A DNA stretch of 64,000 bases from Bin80 sp026709335 (GCA_965200825.1 OZ241385.1:2480001-2544000); one strand, 5' to 3'; positions 43,904 through 52,054 are shown, counted from the first letter of the stretch. The notes: a model not told the origin generated them from the sequence alone. Numbers and translations: made by a program.

Positions 43904-46204
43904 CTAAATTACAGAAATCTTTCGGAAGTCACTCCGAAATTTCTTCCGTTGCCGGAGGATACATTCTACTTTCTTACCAATGAAATCTTGCTGTTTTTTA
44001 TCTGGAAACGATATCACTGTCTGGTGTAGACGATCAGTTGTTATAGAAGACAATGTAACTTGGACAAGTGCCCTTGAAAGAATTGATGAATGTGCTTGAA
44101 CCATAGCCCAGTAGAGAAAAAATGGATTCAAAAATTCTACGTTCGCCACACGAATCTTGTAGAAATGGCCCTGAAGGACAATATTTACATCATCCTCCAA
44201 TAGCATTACTGTTTCTCCGATTCGTAGTGTTCCATCCTTCACCACCAGTATGTCAAAGGCCCGAACATCTTGTTTAACTTTTTCTCTCTCATATATTTCT
44301 ACAGGAACTCGTTTCAATGGAAGTCTCAATTCCAAAAATCCAATGTCTGAAGTCCTCAAAAAGGGGACTTCGCCTGTTTCAGAATACTCCCGTTGCTTGA
44401 CCTTACAGGGAACTGTTTTAATTGTAATTAGTCCTTGATCTTGAAGATCTCCTAATGTGCTTTCGCGAGAATATGTATGATCCCTCAAAAAATGATCTCT
44501 TGGAATTAATCGGTTTTCTGTGTCCAAGTCATCAGAGTATACAAAACGGCTAACCTTTCCTCGCCAAGTGCGCTCTTGTTCAGTAGGTTGATTGATCCAA
44601 TCTTCTACTGCTAACGAAAAATCTTCATCCACTCCGCCCTCTTTTGTTATTTCAGCACCTCGTTGGTCATGGCCAACCTTTTGAAGATGACTCATCAATA
44701 TTTTTTGTATGCCTGTCTTTTCCTTTCTCAGAAACAGCATACATGTTTTTGTATTTGTATGGGGCAAAAACAACGTTTGCGGACAATCCCATACGGCAAG
44801 TATCATCGTATTATCTAACAGCCATTGTCGAACATATCCTTCCGTTGGATTACCAAAGACACTTTCAGGAAGAACTATGCACATAGTGCCTCCGTCTTTG
44901 AGTAACCTAATGCAAAGTTCAAGGAAAAGAATCTGGGGATCTGTTGGAGTAACTTTGTTGGACTTTCTCCAACGATTATCATTCTTTTGCTTTTCCCAAA
45001 GATGTCCCAGATCATAATTCCTGAGAATATAACTATGCCCCACTTTGATAAGAGATCCAAACGGTGGATTGGTAACTACGACATCGAATTGTCTTAATTG
45101 GCCAGTATGATCGGTTAATGTGACCCTTGAACGTTCACTCCATTTGTCAATAGGTTTCAAGGAATCAGCATCAACAATTTTGGTGTGACCATCTCCTATC
45201 AGGGCCATATAAGAGCGGGCAACTTTGACTAAATCTGGTTCTTTATCAATGCCAAAGATATAGTCGGGTGCGCGCTTTGTTTTCCACTGCTTATCTGTTT
45301 CAGATGTCTTGATTTTTCCCCACACATGCTCAAGCGCCTGTATAAGAAACCCGCCTGAACCACAGGCAGGATCTATAATCGTGTCTGAGTAATTTGGGTC
45401 GAGAAATTTAACGGCATTGGCTACAGCGACTCGGGGAGTAAAAAACTCCCCCTTTTCTCCAATAAAATATCTTTCGGCAAACACTTCAAAGGCAGCTCCA
45501 ATTACATCATGATTCGTCCCTAATAGACTCACTCGTTCAAGTTCTCCCACCACATATGCAACTGAATTAGCATCCAATACTATTTCTTCGTTAGTATGGA
45601 AAGCGTCGGTCGAATCCAAATCAGAAAGAACCTGACTCCAAAGATTGTCTTGAATATCTTGTTTGACTTGCTCATATGTTTTTCCTGGTGTGCATTGAAA
45701 AAATGGCACATCAAATTCCAAACGCTCATCATAGATCTTGCAAAACAAGATCTTGGTCATTTCGTTGCACAAGCGAGTTCTGCTTTGAATGTTGGTGTTA
45801 GAATACAGATGGTATAGAATGCTCTTAAATCGAAGTTTCAGATTAGCGGCAGGCTTTAAGTCTGATTTTTTCAGCCTTACCACTTGGCCAATAGACATTC
45901 CAAAAGGTGGAATGGCATGAATTCGTTCTATCTCTCCACTATGGAATCTCCGATAAAATTGCCTTGCATCCTTTGTTGCCGCTACGCCCCATTCGCAAGA
46001 CGATGATACAGCCATATAAGTTTTTAATTGTTCCTCGGCTTCTTCTATTGAAGATTGTTTACACTCAACAATCCCAACGATATCTTTCTGTTGATCTAAT
46101 TCTGGGCCACGCTCACGATTAAAGACTACAATATCCGCTTTCAGCCGCCTCGATCCTACTCTAATCCGGTACTCTATGTCAACGTTTTCGCGAGCATAAT
46201 TCAA
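43904..46204 (-). CDS. Fused type IIG-like restriction-modification enzyme
   Basis: 766 residues from the first open codon (TTG 46204). The N-terminus has an HSDR_N-like PD-(D/E)xK nuclease pattern (KADIVVF, then IVGIVECKQ). Next is an N6-adenine methylase with motif I DPACGSGGFL near residue 285 and motif IV TNPPFGS, preceded by HsdM-like helices. The last 200 residues resemble a type I specificity domain (GEVPFLRTSDIGFLELRL, AFDILVVKDGTLRIGE). One polypeptide could cut, methylate and recognise DNA. Coding-like sequence continues upstream of 46204 (SEAEERVRQDTEKWLVSEL) to a G9 tract with no in-frame ATG; see 46307. It is transposon cargo. Confidence 0.85.
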   Translation of the reverse strand: MNYARENVDIEYRIRVGSRRLKADIVVFNRERGPELDQQKDIVGIVECKQSSIEEAEEQLKTYMAVSSSCEWGVAATKDARQFYRRFHSGEIERIHAIPPFGMSIGQVVRLKKSDLKPAANLKLRFKSILYHLYSNTNIQSRTRLCNEMTKILFCKIYDERLEFDVPFFQCTPGKTYEQVKQDIQDNLWSQVLSDLDSTDAFHTNEEIVLDANSVAYVVGELERVSLLGTNHDVIGAAFEVFAERYFIGEKGEFFTPRVAVANAVKFLDPNYSDTIIDPACGSGGFLIQALEHVWGKIKTSETDKQWKTKRAPDYIFGIDKEPDLVKVARSYMALIGDGHTKIVDADSLKPIDKWSERSRVTLTDHTGQLRQFDVVVTNPPFGSLIKVGHSYILRNYDLGHLWEKQKNDNRWRKSNKVTPTDPQILFLELCIRLLKDGGTMCIVLPESVFGNPTEGYVRQWLLDNTMILAVWDCPQTLFLPHTNTKTCMLFLRKEKTGIQKILMSHLQKVGHDQRGAEITKEGGVDEDFSLAVEDWINQPTEQERTWRGKVSRFVYSDDLDTENRLIPRDHFLRDHTYSRESTLGDLQDQGLITIKTVPCKVKQREYSETGEVPFLRTSDIGFLELRLPLKRVPVEIYEREKVKQDVRAFDILVVKDGTLRIGETVMLLEDDVNIVLQGHFYKIRVANVEFLNPFFLYWAMVQAHSSILSRALVQVTLSSITTDRLHQTVISFPDKKQQDFIGKKVECILRQRKKFRSDFRKISVI

Positions 46205-46306
46205 CTCAGATACTAACCATTTCTCAGTATCCTGTCGAACCCGCTCTTCCGCTTCTGAAGAGTCTACAGGTTTATTTGTGCAATAATCTCTGTTCTGAGC
46301 GGAATC

Positions 46307-46315
46307 GGGGGGGGG
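46307..46315. repeat. G9/C9 homopolymer at the start of the cargo enzyme gene
   Basis: Nine C on the coding strand, just after ATG 46329 (ATGCCTGACATGTAC). With nine C this ATG reads out of frame and stops at a TAG after about 22 codons; with ten or seven C it runs straight into the enzyme frame. This is what a phase-variation switch looks like; a sequencing undercall is the alternative. Confidence 0.7.
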
Positions 46316-46358
46316 TACATGTCAGGCATATGCCAAAGGCATCAATAATCCCTTTTAA

Positions 46359-46534
46359 TTATCGCTCGGTCTTCACTTTGACAGGCTTCACCAGTGCGCC
46401 TAACGCCTTTTCAAATGAAGCATCAACACGAAGGTCTTCACGTAATTCCATTGCATTCGGTTGGTAACTGGACGCTTTGAGCGTAACTACTGGAGGTTTT
46501 TTTTTTCTGGTTTTGATTTTGACAACTTAGGCAT
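46359..46534 (-). pseudogene. Small conserved-type protein with a frameshift at an A-tract
   Basis: ATG 46534 gives MPKLSKSKPEKK, then a run of ten A (46497-46506 on the plus strand as T10) after which the frame is shifted by one. The other frame continues as PPVVTLKASSYQPNAMELRE then DLRVDASFEKALGALVKPVK to a TAA at 46359-46361. With 11 or 8 A the whole would be a 58-residue protein. Such tiny proteins ending in a basic RPVK-like tail occur near other genes, function unknown. It lies between transposase and restriction enzyme and may be an accessory or control protein. Confidence 0.55.
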
Positions 46535-47539
46535 TTATGTCATATTTTGATAAAGTGTCACGGGACGCGCTCCAGAGGATAACCCATTATTCCGAATTAG
46601 GTCAACATATCGAAGCCGCTTTTCCTGCATTCCTTTGGAAATATACACAATCTGATCCTTTGTGTCTAAATCTCGCATATTGTGCCTCCCAGAGAATTCA
46701 TCTGCGTAGCGTTGTAAGTGCTTGGGACTAAACTTATGGAAGGTGCCCATGTGCGCCCGCTTCAACGTTGCCCAGAAGGATTCTACCCCGTTTGTATGTA
46801 CCATCTCTCTTACGTACTCTTTGGCGGAGTGCTTGACAAAATCATGCTTACGAGGCATTCCACGATACGCTAATGCCTCATCGGTATAAACCTGTGCATC
46901 TTCATCTGTATAACTCTCAATGAATTCCTGTAACGCCTCCTTATCCGTATTATTCACCACTTTGGCACGAATCTGATTCGTTTCGCGATCTTTTATACTT
47001 ACTACTGCCGTTTTACCAACCGGCCCACGCCCTGTCCCTTCTAATTCTTTGCGCCTCTTGTTGCTCATGTTTTTGCGTTTACCACCAAAATAAGCTTCAT
47101 CTGCTTCTACCGGACCAGAGAATATCCCTTCTTTCGCTTCAAGTGCAGACCTCAATCTATGAGCCAAGAACCATGATGATTTTTGAGTCATTCCCAACTC
47201 ACGGTGTAGCTTCATACTGGAAATGGATTTAAGGCTGGTACACATTAAGTAGGTCGCCAAGATCCAATTTTGGTAGCCTATCTTGGATCCCTCCATTACT
47301 GTCCCAGTTTTCACGCTAAACCGTTTTTGACACTCTTGCCGACGGCAGCGAAAAGGCATAGACTTATGTTTTGCACCAACCTTAACATTGTCGCACCCGC
47401 AATGTGGACAAACTGGTTTTCCACTCCAACGCTTTTCAACGAACCATGCTTCTGCCGTTGCATCATCAGGAAACATCATGAGTATTTTCTTCATGGTGAT
47501 TCCTTTGCGAAAGTATTTACCTGGGCCTTTGCCTTTCAT
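46535..47539 (-). CDS. IS1595-family transposase
   Basis: About 334 residues from ATG 47539 (MKGKGPGKYFRKG). The zinc-ribbon domain is at the N-terminus (CPHCGCDNVKV and CRRQECQKRF). The catalytic domain begins with GPVEADEAYFGGKRK (first Asp), has VYTDEALAY (second Asp), and ends HTNGVESFWATLKRAHMGTF, with the Asn-Glu pair typical of IS1595. The frame open to 47617 adds 26 residues that are not family-like. It drives the transposon bounded at 43859-47707. Confidence 0.93.
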   Translation of the reverse strand: MKGKGPGKYFRKGITMKKILMMFPDDATAEAWFVEKRWSGKPVCPHCGCDNVKVGAKHKSMPFRCRRQECQKRFSVKTGTVMEGSKIGYQNWILATYLMCTSLKSISSMKLHRELGMTQKSSWFLAHRLRSALEAKEGIFSGPVEADEAYFGGKRKNMSNKRRKELEGTGRGPVGKTAVVSIKDRETNQIRAKVVNNTDKEALQEFIESYTDEDAQVYTDEALAYRGMPRKHDFVKHSAKEYVREMVHTNGVESFWATLKRAHMGTFHKFSPKHLQRYADEFSGRHNMRDLDTKDQIVYISKGMQEKRLRYVDLIRNNGLSSGARPVTLYQNMT

Positions 47540-47608
47540 ATTATTATCTGTAATTTGATTTATAGGTAATACGAAAAACTTACAAGAAAGTTCCGAAAAT
47601 TGGATCTG

Positions 47609-47634
47609 TTTCGGCACTTACGTATATAATTCCC
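47609..47634. repeat. Inner copy of the transposon right end
   Basis: On the minus strand it starts GGGAATTATATACGTAAGTG, matching the left end at 25 of 26 positions, better than the outer right end at 47682-47707 (about 23 of 26). It lies 73 bp inside. It has no matching 8-bp flank, so the outer copy was used in the last transposition. Confidence 0.8.
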
Positions 47635-47673
47635 TATTTTAAGCTCAAATCACCGATCTTTTTGACCTTTTTT

Positions 47674-48258
47674 CTACAATACTCCGGCACTCACGTATAT
47701 AATTCCCAAACCAAACCTCTCACCTGCCCTCACCTGATCTCCCTCAGAAAGTCGATAGACAATTCGTCGAGCCAGCCTGCCTGCAATCTGTTTGAATAAT
47801 ATCCGATTCCCAGAGGGATGCTCTATGCCTATCTGAGATTGTTCATTCAAAGTCGAAGATTTGGGATGCCATGCTACTCGAAACTCTCCCTGCTTATATG
47901 CCAAATAGGTCACCTTCCCGCAAGCCGGAACACGATTTACATGAACATCCAATACGGAAAGAAAAATAGAAATTCTCCATACCTGATCGTTGATAAACAA
48001 GGGTTCTTTCTCCTTTATGATTTCTACAATTTTACCATCTGAGGGGGCCAGAATTAACGATTCTGTATTCAATGGCACCTCTCGATCAGGATCTCTGAAA
48101 AAATAGACTGTCATCAACCCCAGACCGGGCAGGAAAAGCGGAACCATCGCAGCCTCGATCCACTGGGGGACACCAGGCATGATAAGCAAGATCCCCGATA
48201 AAGTCAAACCGATAAAGAATGCTCCAATAATCGAAGGCCATCCTTCACGTGCAATCAT
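47674..48258 (-). pseudogene. psd: 5' part of phosphatidylserine decarboxylase, interrupted
   Basis: Psd makes phosphatidylethanolamine from phosphatidylserine at the membrane. This part has the N-terminal membrane helices (FFIGLTLSGILLIMPGVP), VYFFRDPDREVP, APSDGKIVEI and the FLSVLDVHVNRVP block, and ends genuine sequence at GERFGL (47708). The last 11 codons (GIIYVSAGVL-stop) are transposon end. The pyruvoyl-forming GS pair lies on the other side at 43742-43858. Rejoined, the gene would encode 219 residues, the normal short-Psd length. As it stands it cannot mature. Confidence 0.92.
47708..47715. repeat. 8-bp target duplication, right copy
   Basis: AAACCAAA, the direct repeat of 43851-43858 at the other edge of the IS1595-type transposon. 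Confidence 0.9.
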
Positions 48259-48331
48259 GATAGATCGGTTTACGTGTTGAACCTGTCTAGCGCCTGGACC
48301 TTACAAGATAGGTCGAGAAAGCATTACAGAC

Positions 48332-48721
48332 CTATCTTGTACTGATCATATCTGCAATGTACTCCAAGCGTTGAATAATTGCGGCAAGCACAGCATCTTC
48401 TTCCAATCCAAGAGGTAGCTCAATGGGTATCGCTGGACGTTTATGGATCCATAGAGATTCGGGTGGCTCGGATTGGCGTAAAGGAAGGAGATTTTCCCAG
48501 ATCTCCCCGATAGACTTGGTGGCGTTCCATGCCTTGCCGCTATAAAATGTCAGCCACAGAGGAGTATTACGATTCGTTGCCCACTTTGCGTAGTCTATTG
48601 CCAATGCTGCTCCAACCACTATTTCTTGATCTGCTCCGACAAATTTCATATACCGCATGTATCCTGTTTCCCGCGGCACGACGCTCACACCCTCTAAGCT
48701 GATTAAGCCTCTTCTGTGCAA
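48332..48721 (-). CDS. Hypothetical protein, possibly 5'-truncated
   Basis: 129 residues from a TTG at 48721, overlapping the end of the AbiJ-like gene by 19 bp; an internal ATG is at MRYMKFVGADQE. It has no leader. There is globular content (AIDYAKWATNRNTPLWLTFY, LWIHKRPAIPIELPLGLEED) of no recognised family. It reads like the C-terminal half of a larger protein. The position directly behind an abortive-infection-type gene suggests a partner in the same defence unit, which is inference. Confidence 0.5.
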   Translation of the reverse strand: MHRRGLISLEGVSVVPRETGYMRYMKFVGADQEIVVGAALAIDYAKWATNRNTPLWLTFYSGKAWNATKSIGEIWENLLPLRQSEPPESLWIHKRPAIPIELPLGLEEDAVLAAIIQRLEYIADMISTR

Positions 48722-49575
48722 TTGTTTTGTAACGCTGTCGACGAATTCCCTTCTTTTTCATCGAATGATCTATTATTAGATTTCTCATATTTCCGCTGAG
48801 CGAAAAACTCGCAAAGAGAACCTGCAATAGCTACGATTAATTCTGCTTCTGTACTATCAACAGTGTGGTCTTCTCGAATATGGCGCCCGTGATTAGATGC
48901 ATACCCCCAGATTTTCTCTATTGCTTTATCAAGTGGACTGGGTAAAGCAAGTTTCGAAACTAGCTTGCCAAGCGTGTATTTTCTATCACCAGTTACTTCA
49001 CGGGCGGTTGACTCAAGTGCTGCCATTGCGTGCTGAACAGCACCGGTTATATCTGCATTAGGTCGACGGGAAATATCCTTTAGGGCTTCACGCATTTCAT
49101 TTGCTGCACGTTGAAAACCTACTTTCTCCAATGTTTGAGGAGCTTTGTGTGTGCTATTGGCAAATGTTTCAGAACCTCTGAAAAGAATTTGACCATTCCG
49201 AAAATTCCAGCCAATGCCTTTTTCGTGGAAAAATTCGTTTAATCGTCTCTCAAACTCAACAGAAGCTTCTGGATTATCTGAAGCAAATCTCTTATAGAAA
49301 GCCTCTGCAATATCATAAACCCTGTACCAATCAGCATCACTCATCAGATTTTGAACCTCAGACCAAACATTAGGATACGCGGACCAATTGTCTGGATCGG
49401 GGGCAATCAAAAGAACTTCACAAATAACATCACGCATGTCATGTGGGCTCATTTCTAGTTTCTTAGCGAGCATGAGAACAGCATTTCGTAACTCTTCAGG
49501 TGCGTCCTCGCGTACAGCAATCTGCTTGTCCTCAGGCTTGTATCCTTGTCGTGTTGAGAAGGGCTTTTCTATCAT
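48703..49575 (-). CDS. AbiJ-like protein (AbiJ_NTD4 plus HEPN-type C-terminus)
   Basis: 290 residues. The N-terminal pattern FSTRQGYKPEDKQIAVREDA, then WSAYPNVWSEVQNLM and DADWYRVYDIAEAFYK, and FFHEKGIGWNFRNGQILFRG, is that of the AbiJ N-terminal domain 4 group. The C-terminal half (DISRRPNADITGAVQHAMAA, KIWGYASNHGRHIRED) is the helical region usually annotated HEPN-like. These proteins are linked to abortive phage infection, with RNase activity suspected. Start ATG 49575. It lies between the broken psd and a RiPP remnant, in accessory DNA. Confidence 0.75.
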   Translation of the reverse strand: MIEKPFSTRQGYKPEDKQIAVREDAPEELRNAVLMLAKKLEMSPHDMRDVICEVLLIAPDPDNWSAYPNVWSEVQNLMSDADWYRVYDIAEAFYKRFASDNPEASVEFERRLNEFFHEKGIGWNFRNGQILFRGSETFANSTHKAPQTLEKVGFQRAANEMREALKDISRRPNADITGAVQHAMAALESTAREVTGDRKYTLGKLVSKLALPSPLDKAIEKIWGYASNHGRHIREDHTVDSTEAELIVAIAGSLCEFFAQRKYEKSNNRSFDEKEGNSSTALQNNCTEEA

Positions 49576-49656
49576 AGAATATTGACCGAAATTTATGTTG
49601 CAATATAGATGAAACTTGATACAACGAATAAGTAAACAGGTCAGTATACGAAATAG

Positions 49657-49977
49657 GTTTCATTAACGGCAATTGTTGGAAACAAGCTTTTTAGTGTCAG
49701 AGTTCTTTCTTTGGGAGAGGGCGTCGAGGGAGATTGGCGACTCGTTATGAGTGAAAAGATACAATATGAGGATGTAGATATATCTGAAAGTTTACACTTA
49801 ATGTGTCTTGAATTATTGAAAGAATTAGGACTCACATTCGGTGCAATAGATCTCGTAGAAGCACAGGGTCATATGTATTTCATTGAAGTAAATCCTACAG
49901 GTGAATGGGGTTGGCTAAATAGAGCATCTCGGCCTATTGCCTCCACGATTGCTATGTGGCTTGCAAATCCTTCATGA
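49657..49977 (+). pseudogene. C-terminal piece of an ATP-grasp RiPP maturase (MvdD/GwsG-like)
   Basis: The open frame after TAG 49654-49656 reads VSLTAIVGNKLFSVRVLSLG, then VEGDWRLVMS, LCLELLKELGLTFGAIDLVE-type residues and FIEVNPTGEWGWLNRAS. That is the end of the ATP-grasp ligases that crosslink graspetide precursors (usual form FLEINPNGQWGWIE). About two thirds of the protein is absent. No precursor peptide is visible. ATG 49711 lies within the fragment. It sits 13 bp before the small membrane gene, so both may come from one lost graspetide cluster. Confidence 0.7.
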
Positions 49978-49990
49978 GGTAAGGAAATAA

Positions 49991-50401
49991 ATGAGAACTC
50001 TGCGTAACATTATTTCAAAAATTTATTGTGTCGTGGAGATAATCATTCCAATGATTCCCTATCGAAGGATACTCAGAAGCAAATTGTGTTTATTGGGAGA
50101 TGCGGAGATACTTGATAGAGAAGAATATGCTCAATTCATCAAGATTAGTTCGGAAAATTTACAGATAAGGTTAAACCAAGAAAATGAAAGAGCTTCTGAG
50201 ATAAATGAGAAGACGTATAAAATGGGGCTTTCCTTGTCTATAGCATTGACAATAATCGGATATGCTTCAACCGCACTCTCAGGGCAACTTCATTCTTCCA
50301 TCACTAAAGCACTTTTTTCGGGACTGATTATTTTGGGCATTGTTTACTTCATGGTTGCGGGGATAGTTGCCTTAAAATCCATCAGGACGGAACCTATTTA
50401 G
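49991..50401 (+). CDS. Small two-helix membrane protein, truncated by ISL3
   Basis: 136 residues with two membrane helices in the second half (LSLSIALTIIGYASTALSG and ALFSGLIILGIVYFMVAGIV). A coiled, charged segment precedes them (NLQIRLNQENERASEINEKT). AAGGA stands before ATG 49991. The stop TAG (50399-50401) uses the first base of the ISL3 end, so the original C-terminus was cut off by that insertion. It follows the ATP-grasp remnant. It is not a recognised family; an immunity or export partner is possible. Confidence 0.6.
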   Translation: MRTLRNIISKIYCVVEIIIPMIPYRRILRSKLCLLGDAEILDREEYAQFIKISSENLQIRLNQENERASEINEKTYKMGLSLSIALTIIGYASTALSGQLHSSITKALFSGLIILGIVYFMVAGIVALKSIRTEPI

Positions 50402-51688
50402 GTTCTGTAGGGTTTTGTATGAAATGATTAAATTCAAGCTGAATCAAATATAGAAATTTCATGACAAAGGAATTTATGAATGCGGTGATGCGGGACTCGT
50501 TAGGACTTGACTCCGAGTGGCAAGTTGACGAGGTCACCTTTAACCCGAAGGAGCGACGAATTGATGTTTATCTTTCGCATTCGGGGCAGAACCTGATCTG
50601 TCCAGAGACGGGAGAACCCGGAGTATTTTATGACCGTCGCAGGGAGCGCGTATGGCGTCACTTGGACTGGTTTCAGAGCGTTTGTTATATTCATTGCAGA
50701 CTTCCACGCGTGAAGTCTTCTGCGGGGATCAAAACGATGGAGATTCCCTGGACGGATCCATCAAGTCATGCGACGCATTCGTTTGAGAGCTGGGCGATAG
50801 AGATCCTGCGGGTGAACAAGAATCAGACCAAAACGGCCGGGTTGATCCGCTGCTCATTTGATCAGGTTCATGCGTTCATGCACCGGGGGGTTGAGCGCGG
50901 AATGAAGCGAAGGAAGCTGGAAGCAGTCGCTCATGTGAGCGTGGATGAGAAAGCCCTCCGGCGCGGGCATGTCTATGCAACGATCGTTTGTGATTCGACC
51001 CGTGGTGTGGTGCTTGATGTCGGGGAAGGGCGGACGAAAAAAGGCACGATCGCACTCTTAGAGCGCATTTTTGAAGACCTAAAAGAGAAAGTAGAGACGG
51101 TCTCCATCGATATGTGGAAAGCCTTCATTGGAGCGGTCAAAACCGTTTTTCCCGAGGCGGCCCTGATCCACGACCGGTTTCATTTGATCCAGTATCTCAA
51201 TACAGCGCTGAACAAGGTTCGCCAGCGTGAAGTGAAAACCCATCCGGAAGAATTGAAGGGGAGCCGATTTGCACTGTTGAAGAACGAGAAGAATCGCACC
51301 AAAACGCAGGAAGAGATCTTCAAGATCATCCAGGAAGCCAACCTGGAAGTCAGTGTAGCCTGGCGATTGCGAGAAGACTTCAAAGCCCTCTTTAACAGCA
51401 CCTCTTTCGCCGAAGCAAAGAAAGATTTTGATCTCTGGATCAAAAGCGTGGAAACCGCAGGGGTGAAAGAAGTCATCAAGATTGCAGAGATGTTCAGAGA
51501 ACATTATGAGGGAGTCTGTAACGCGCTTTGCCATCCACAATCCAATGCGATCGCTGAACGTATGAATGGGAAAATTCAAGAGATCAAAACCATCGGAAGA
51601 GGATACAGAAGGTTTGAAAACTTCAGAGTCGCAATTCTCTTCTTCTGCGGAGGTCTAGATCTCAAACCACACAAAGCCCAGTAGAACC
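50401..51688 (+). mobile_element. ISL3-family insertion sequence
   Basis: The left end starts GGTTCTGTAGGGTTTTGTAT (50401), and the right end on the opposite strand starts GGTTCTACTGGGCTTTGTGT (51688): an imperfect inverted repeat. It is about 1288 bp with one transposase. I do not find an 8-bp flanking direct repeat, so the flanks may have been rearranged. It truncates the small membrane gene. Confidence 0.82.
50461..51684 (+). CDS. ISL3-family transposase
   Basis: 407 residues. The catalytic domain has HVSVDEKALRRGHVYATIV (first Asp), VSIDMWKAFIGAVKTVF with ALIHDRFHLIQYL (second Asp), and the C-terminal SNAIAERMNGKIQEIKTIGR (Glu), all typical of ISL3. The N-terminal zinc-binding part is altered: HCRLPRVKSSAGI has a serine where the family usually has a cysteine. 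The frame is complete, so activity cannot be excluded. Confidence 0.92.
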   Translation: MTKEFMNAVMRDSLGLDSEWQVDEVTFNPKERRIDVYLSHSGQNLICPETGEPGVFYDRRRERVWRHLDWFQSVCYIHCRLPRVKSSAGIKTMEIPWTDPSSHATHSFESWAIEILRVNKNQTKTAGLIRCSFDQVHAFMHRGVERGMKRRKLEAVAHVSVDEKALRRGHVYATIVCDSTRGVVLDVGEGRTKKGTIALLERIFEDLKEKVETVSIDMWKAFIGAVKTVFPEAALIHDRFHLIQYLNTALNKVRQREVKTHPEELKGSRFALLKNEKNRTKTQEEIFKIIQEANLEVSVAWRLREDFKALFNSTSFAEAKKDFDLWIKSVETAGVKEVIKIAEMFREHYEGVCNALCHPQSNAIAERMNGKIQEIKTIGRGYRRFENFRVAILFFCGGLDLKPHKAQ

Positions 51689-51928
51689 CAAATTTTCTAG
51701 TGTACCTATCCATTTCCCGCAATAAACCTAACCCGGATATATCTCTTTTTTTTTGGCGATAGCACAACGGGTTGGAGGAGCCGCCTAATACAACACCCAG
51801 GGAATGTTTTATAAATGGGAATGGAAATTATATACGCGTTTCACCAAACAATTTGTAAGATTCCCCCAACAACGAAATTTGTCTAATTTTCCCGGCACTT
51901 CTTGATCATTCCCAGAGGAGGATTCATC

Positions 51929-52054
51929 ATGATCTTTGCAAACTCCCCTGGATCCATTGGATTTGATCCGCTAACTTCACTTATATCCTTCGGCGGTCGT
52001 CATCTCGGCCTACTAGCTCTCTTCTTTGGTGGAGGCGTGCGTCTCATTTTAATT
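51929..52054 (+). CDS. Possible 41-residue small protein
   Basis: A short frame with a strong ribosome site, AGAGGAGG at 51914-51921, seven bases before ATG 51929. It reads MIFANSPGSIGFDPLTSLIS then FGGRHLGLLALSSLVEACVS and a final F before TAA. The rest of the 51689-52146 interval has no other gene. It is not recognised; support comes only from the ribosome site and the open frame. Confidence 0.35.

Larger units (their letters stand above)
43859..47707 (-). mobile_element. IS1595-type transposon with restriction-modification cargo
   Basis: 3849 bp. The left end starts GGGAATTATATACGAAAGTG (43859), and the right end on the opposite strand starts GGGAATTATATACGTGAGTG (47707). The 8-bp direct repeat AAACCAAA flanks it; 8 bp is the IS1595-family target length. 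Inside are an IS1595 transposase, a small frameshifted gene and a large fused restriction-modification gene, all on the minus strand. IS1595 members with passenger genes are known. A second right-end copy lies 73 bp inside. The element splits psd. Confidence 0.88.
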
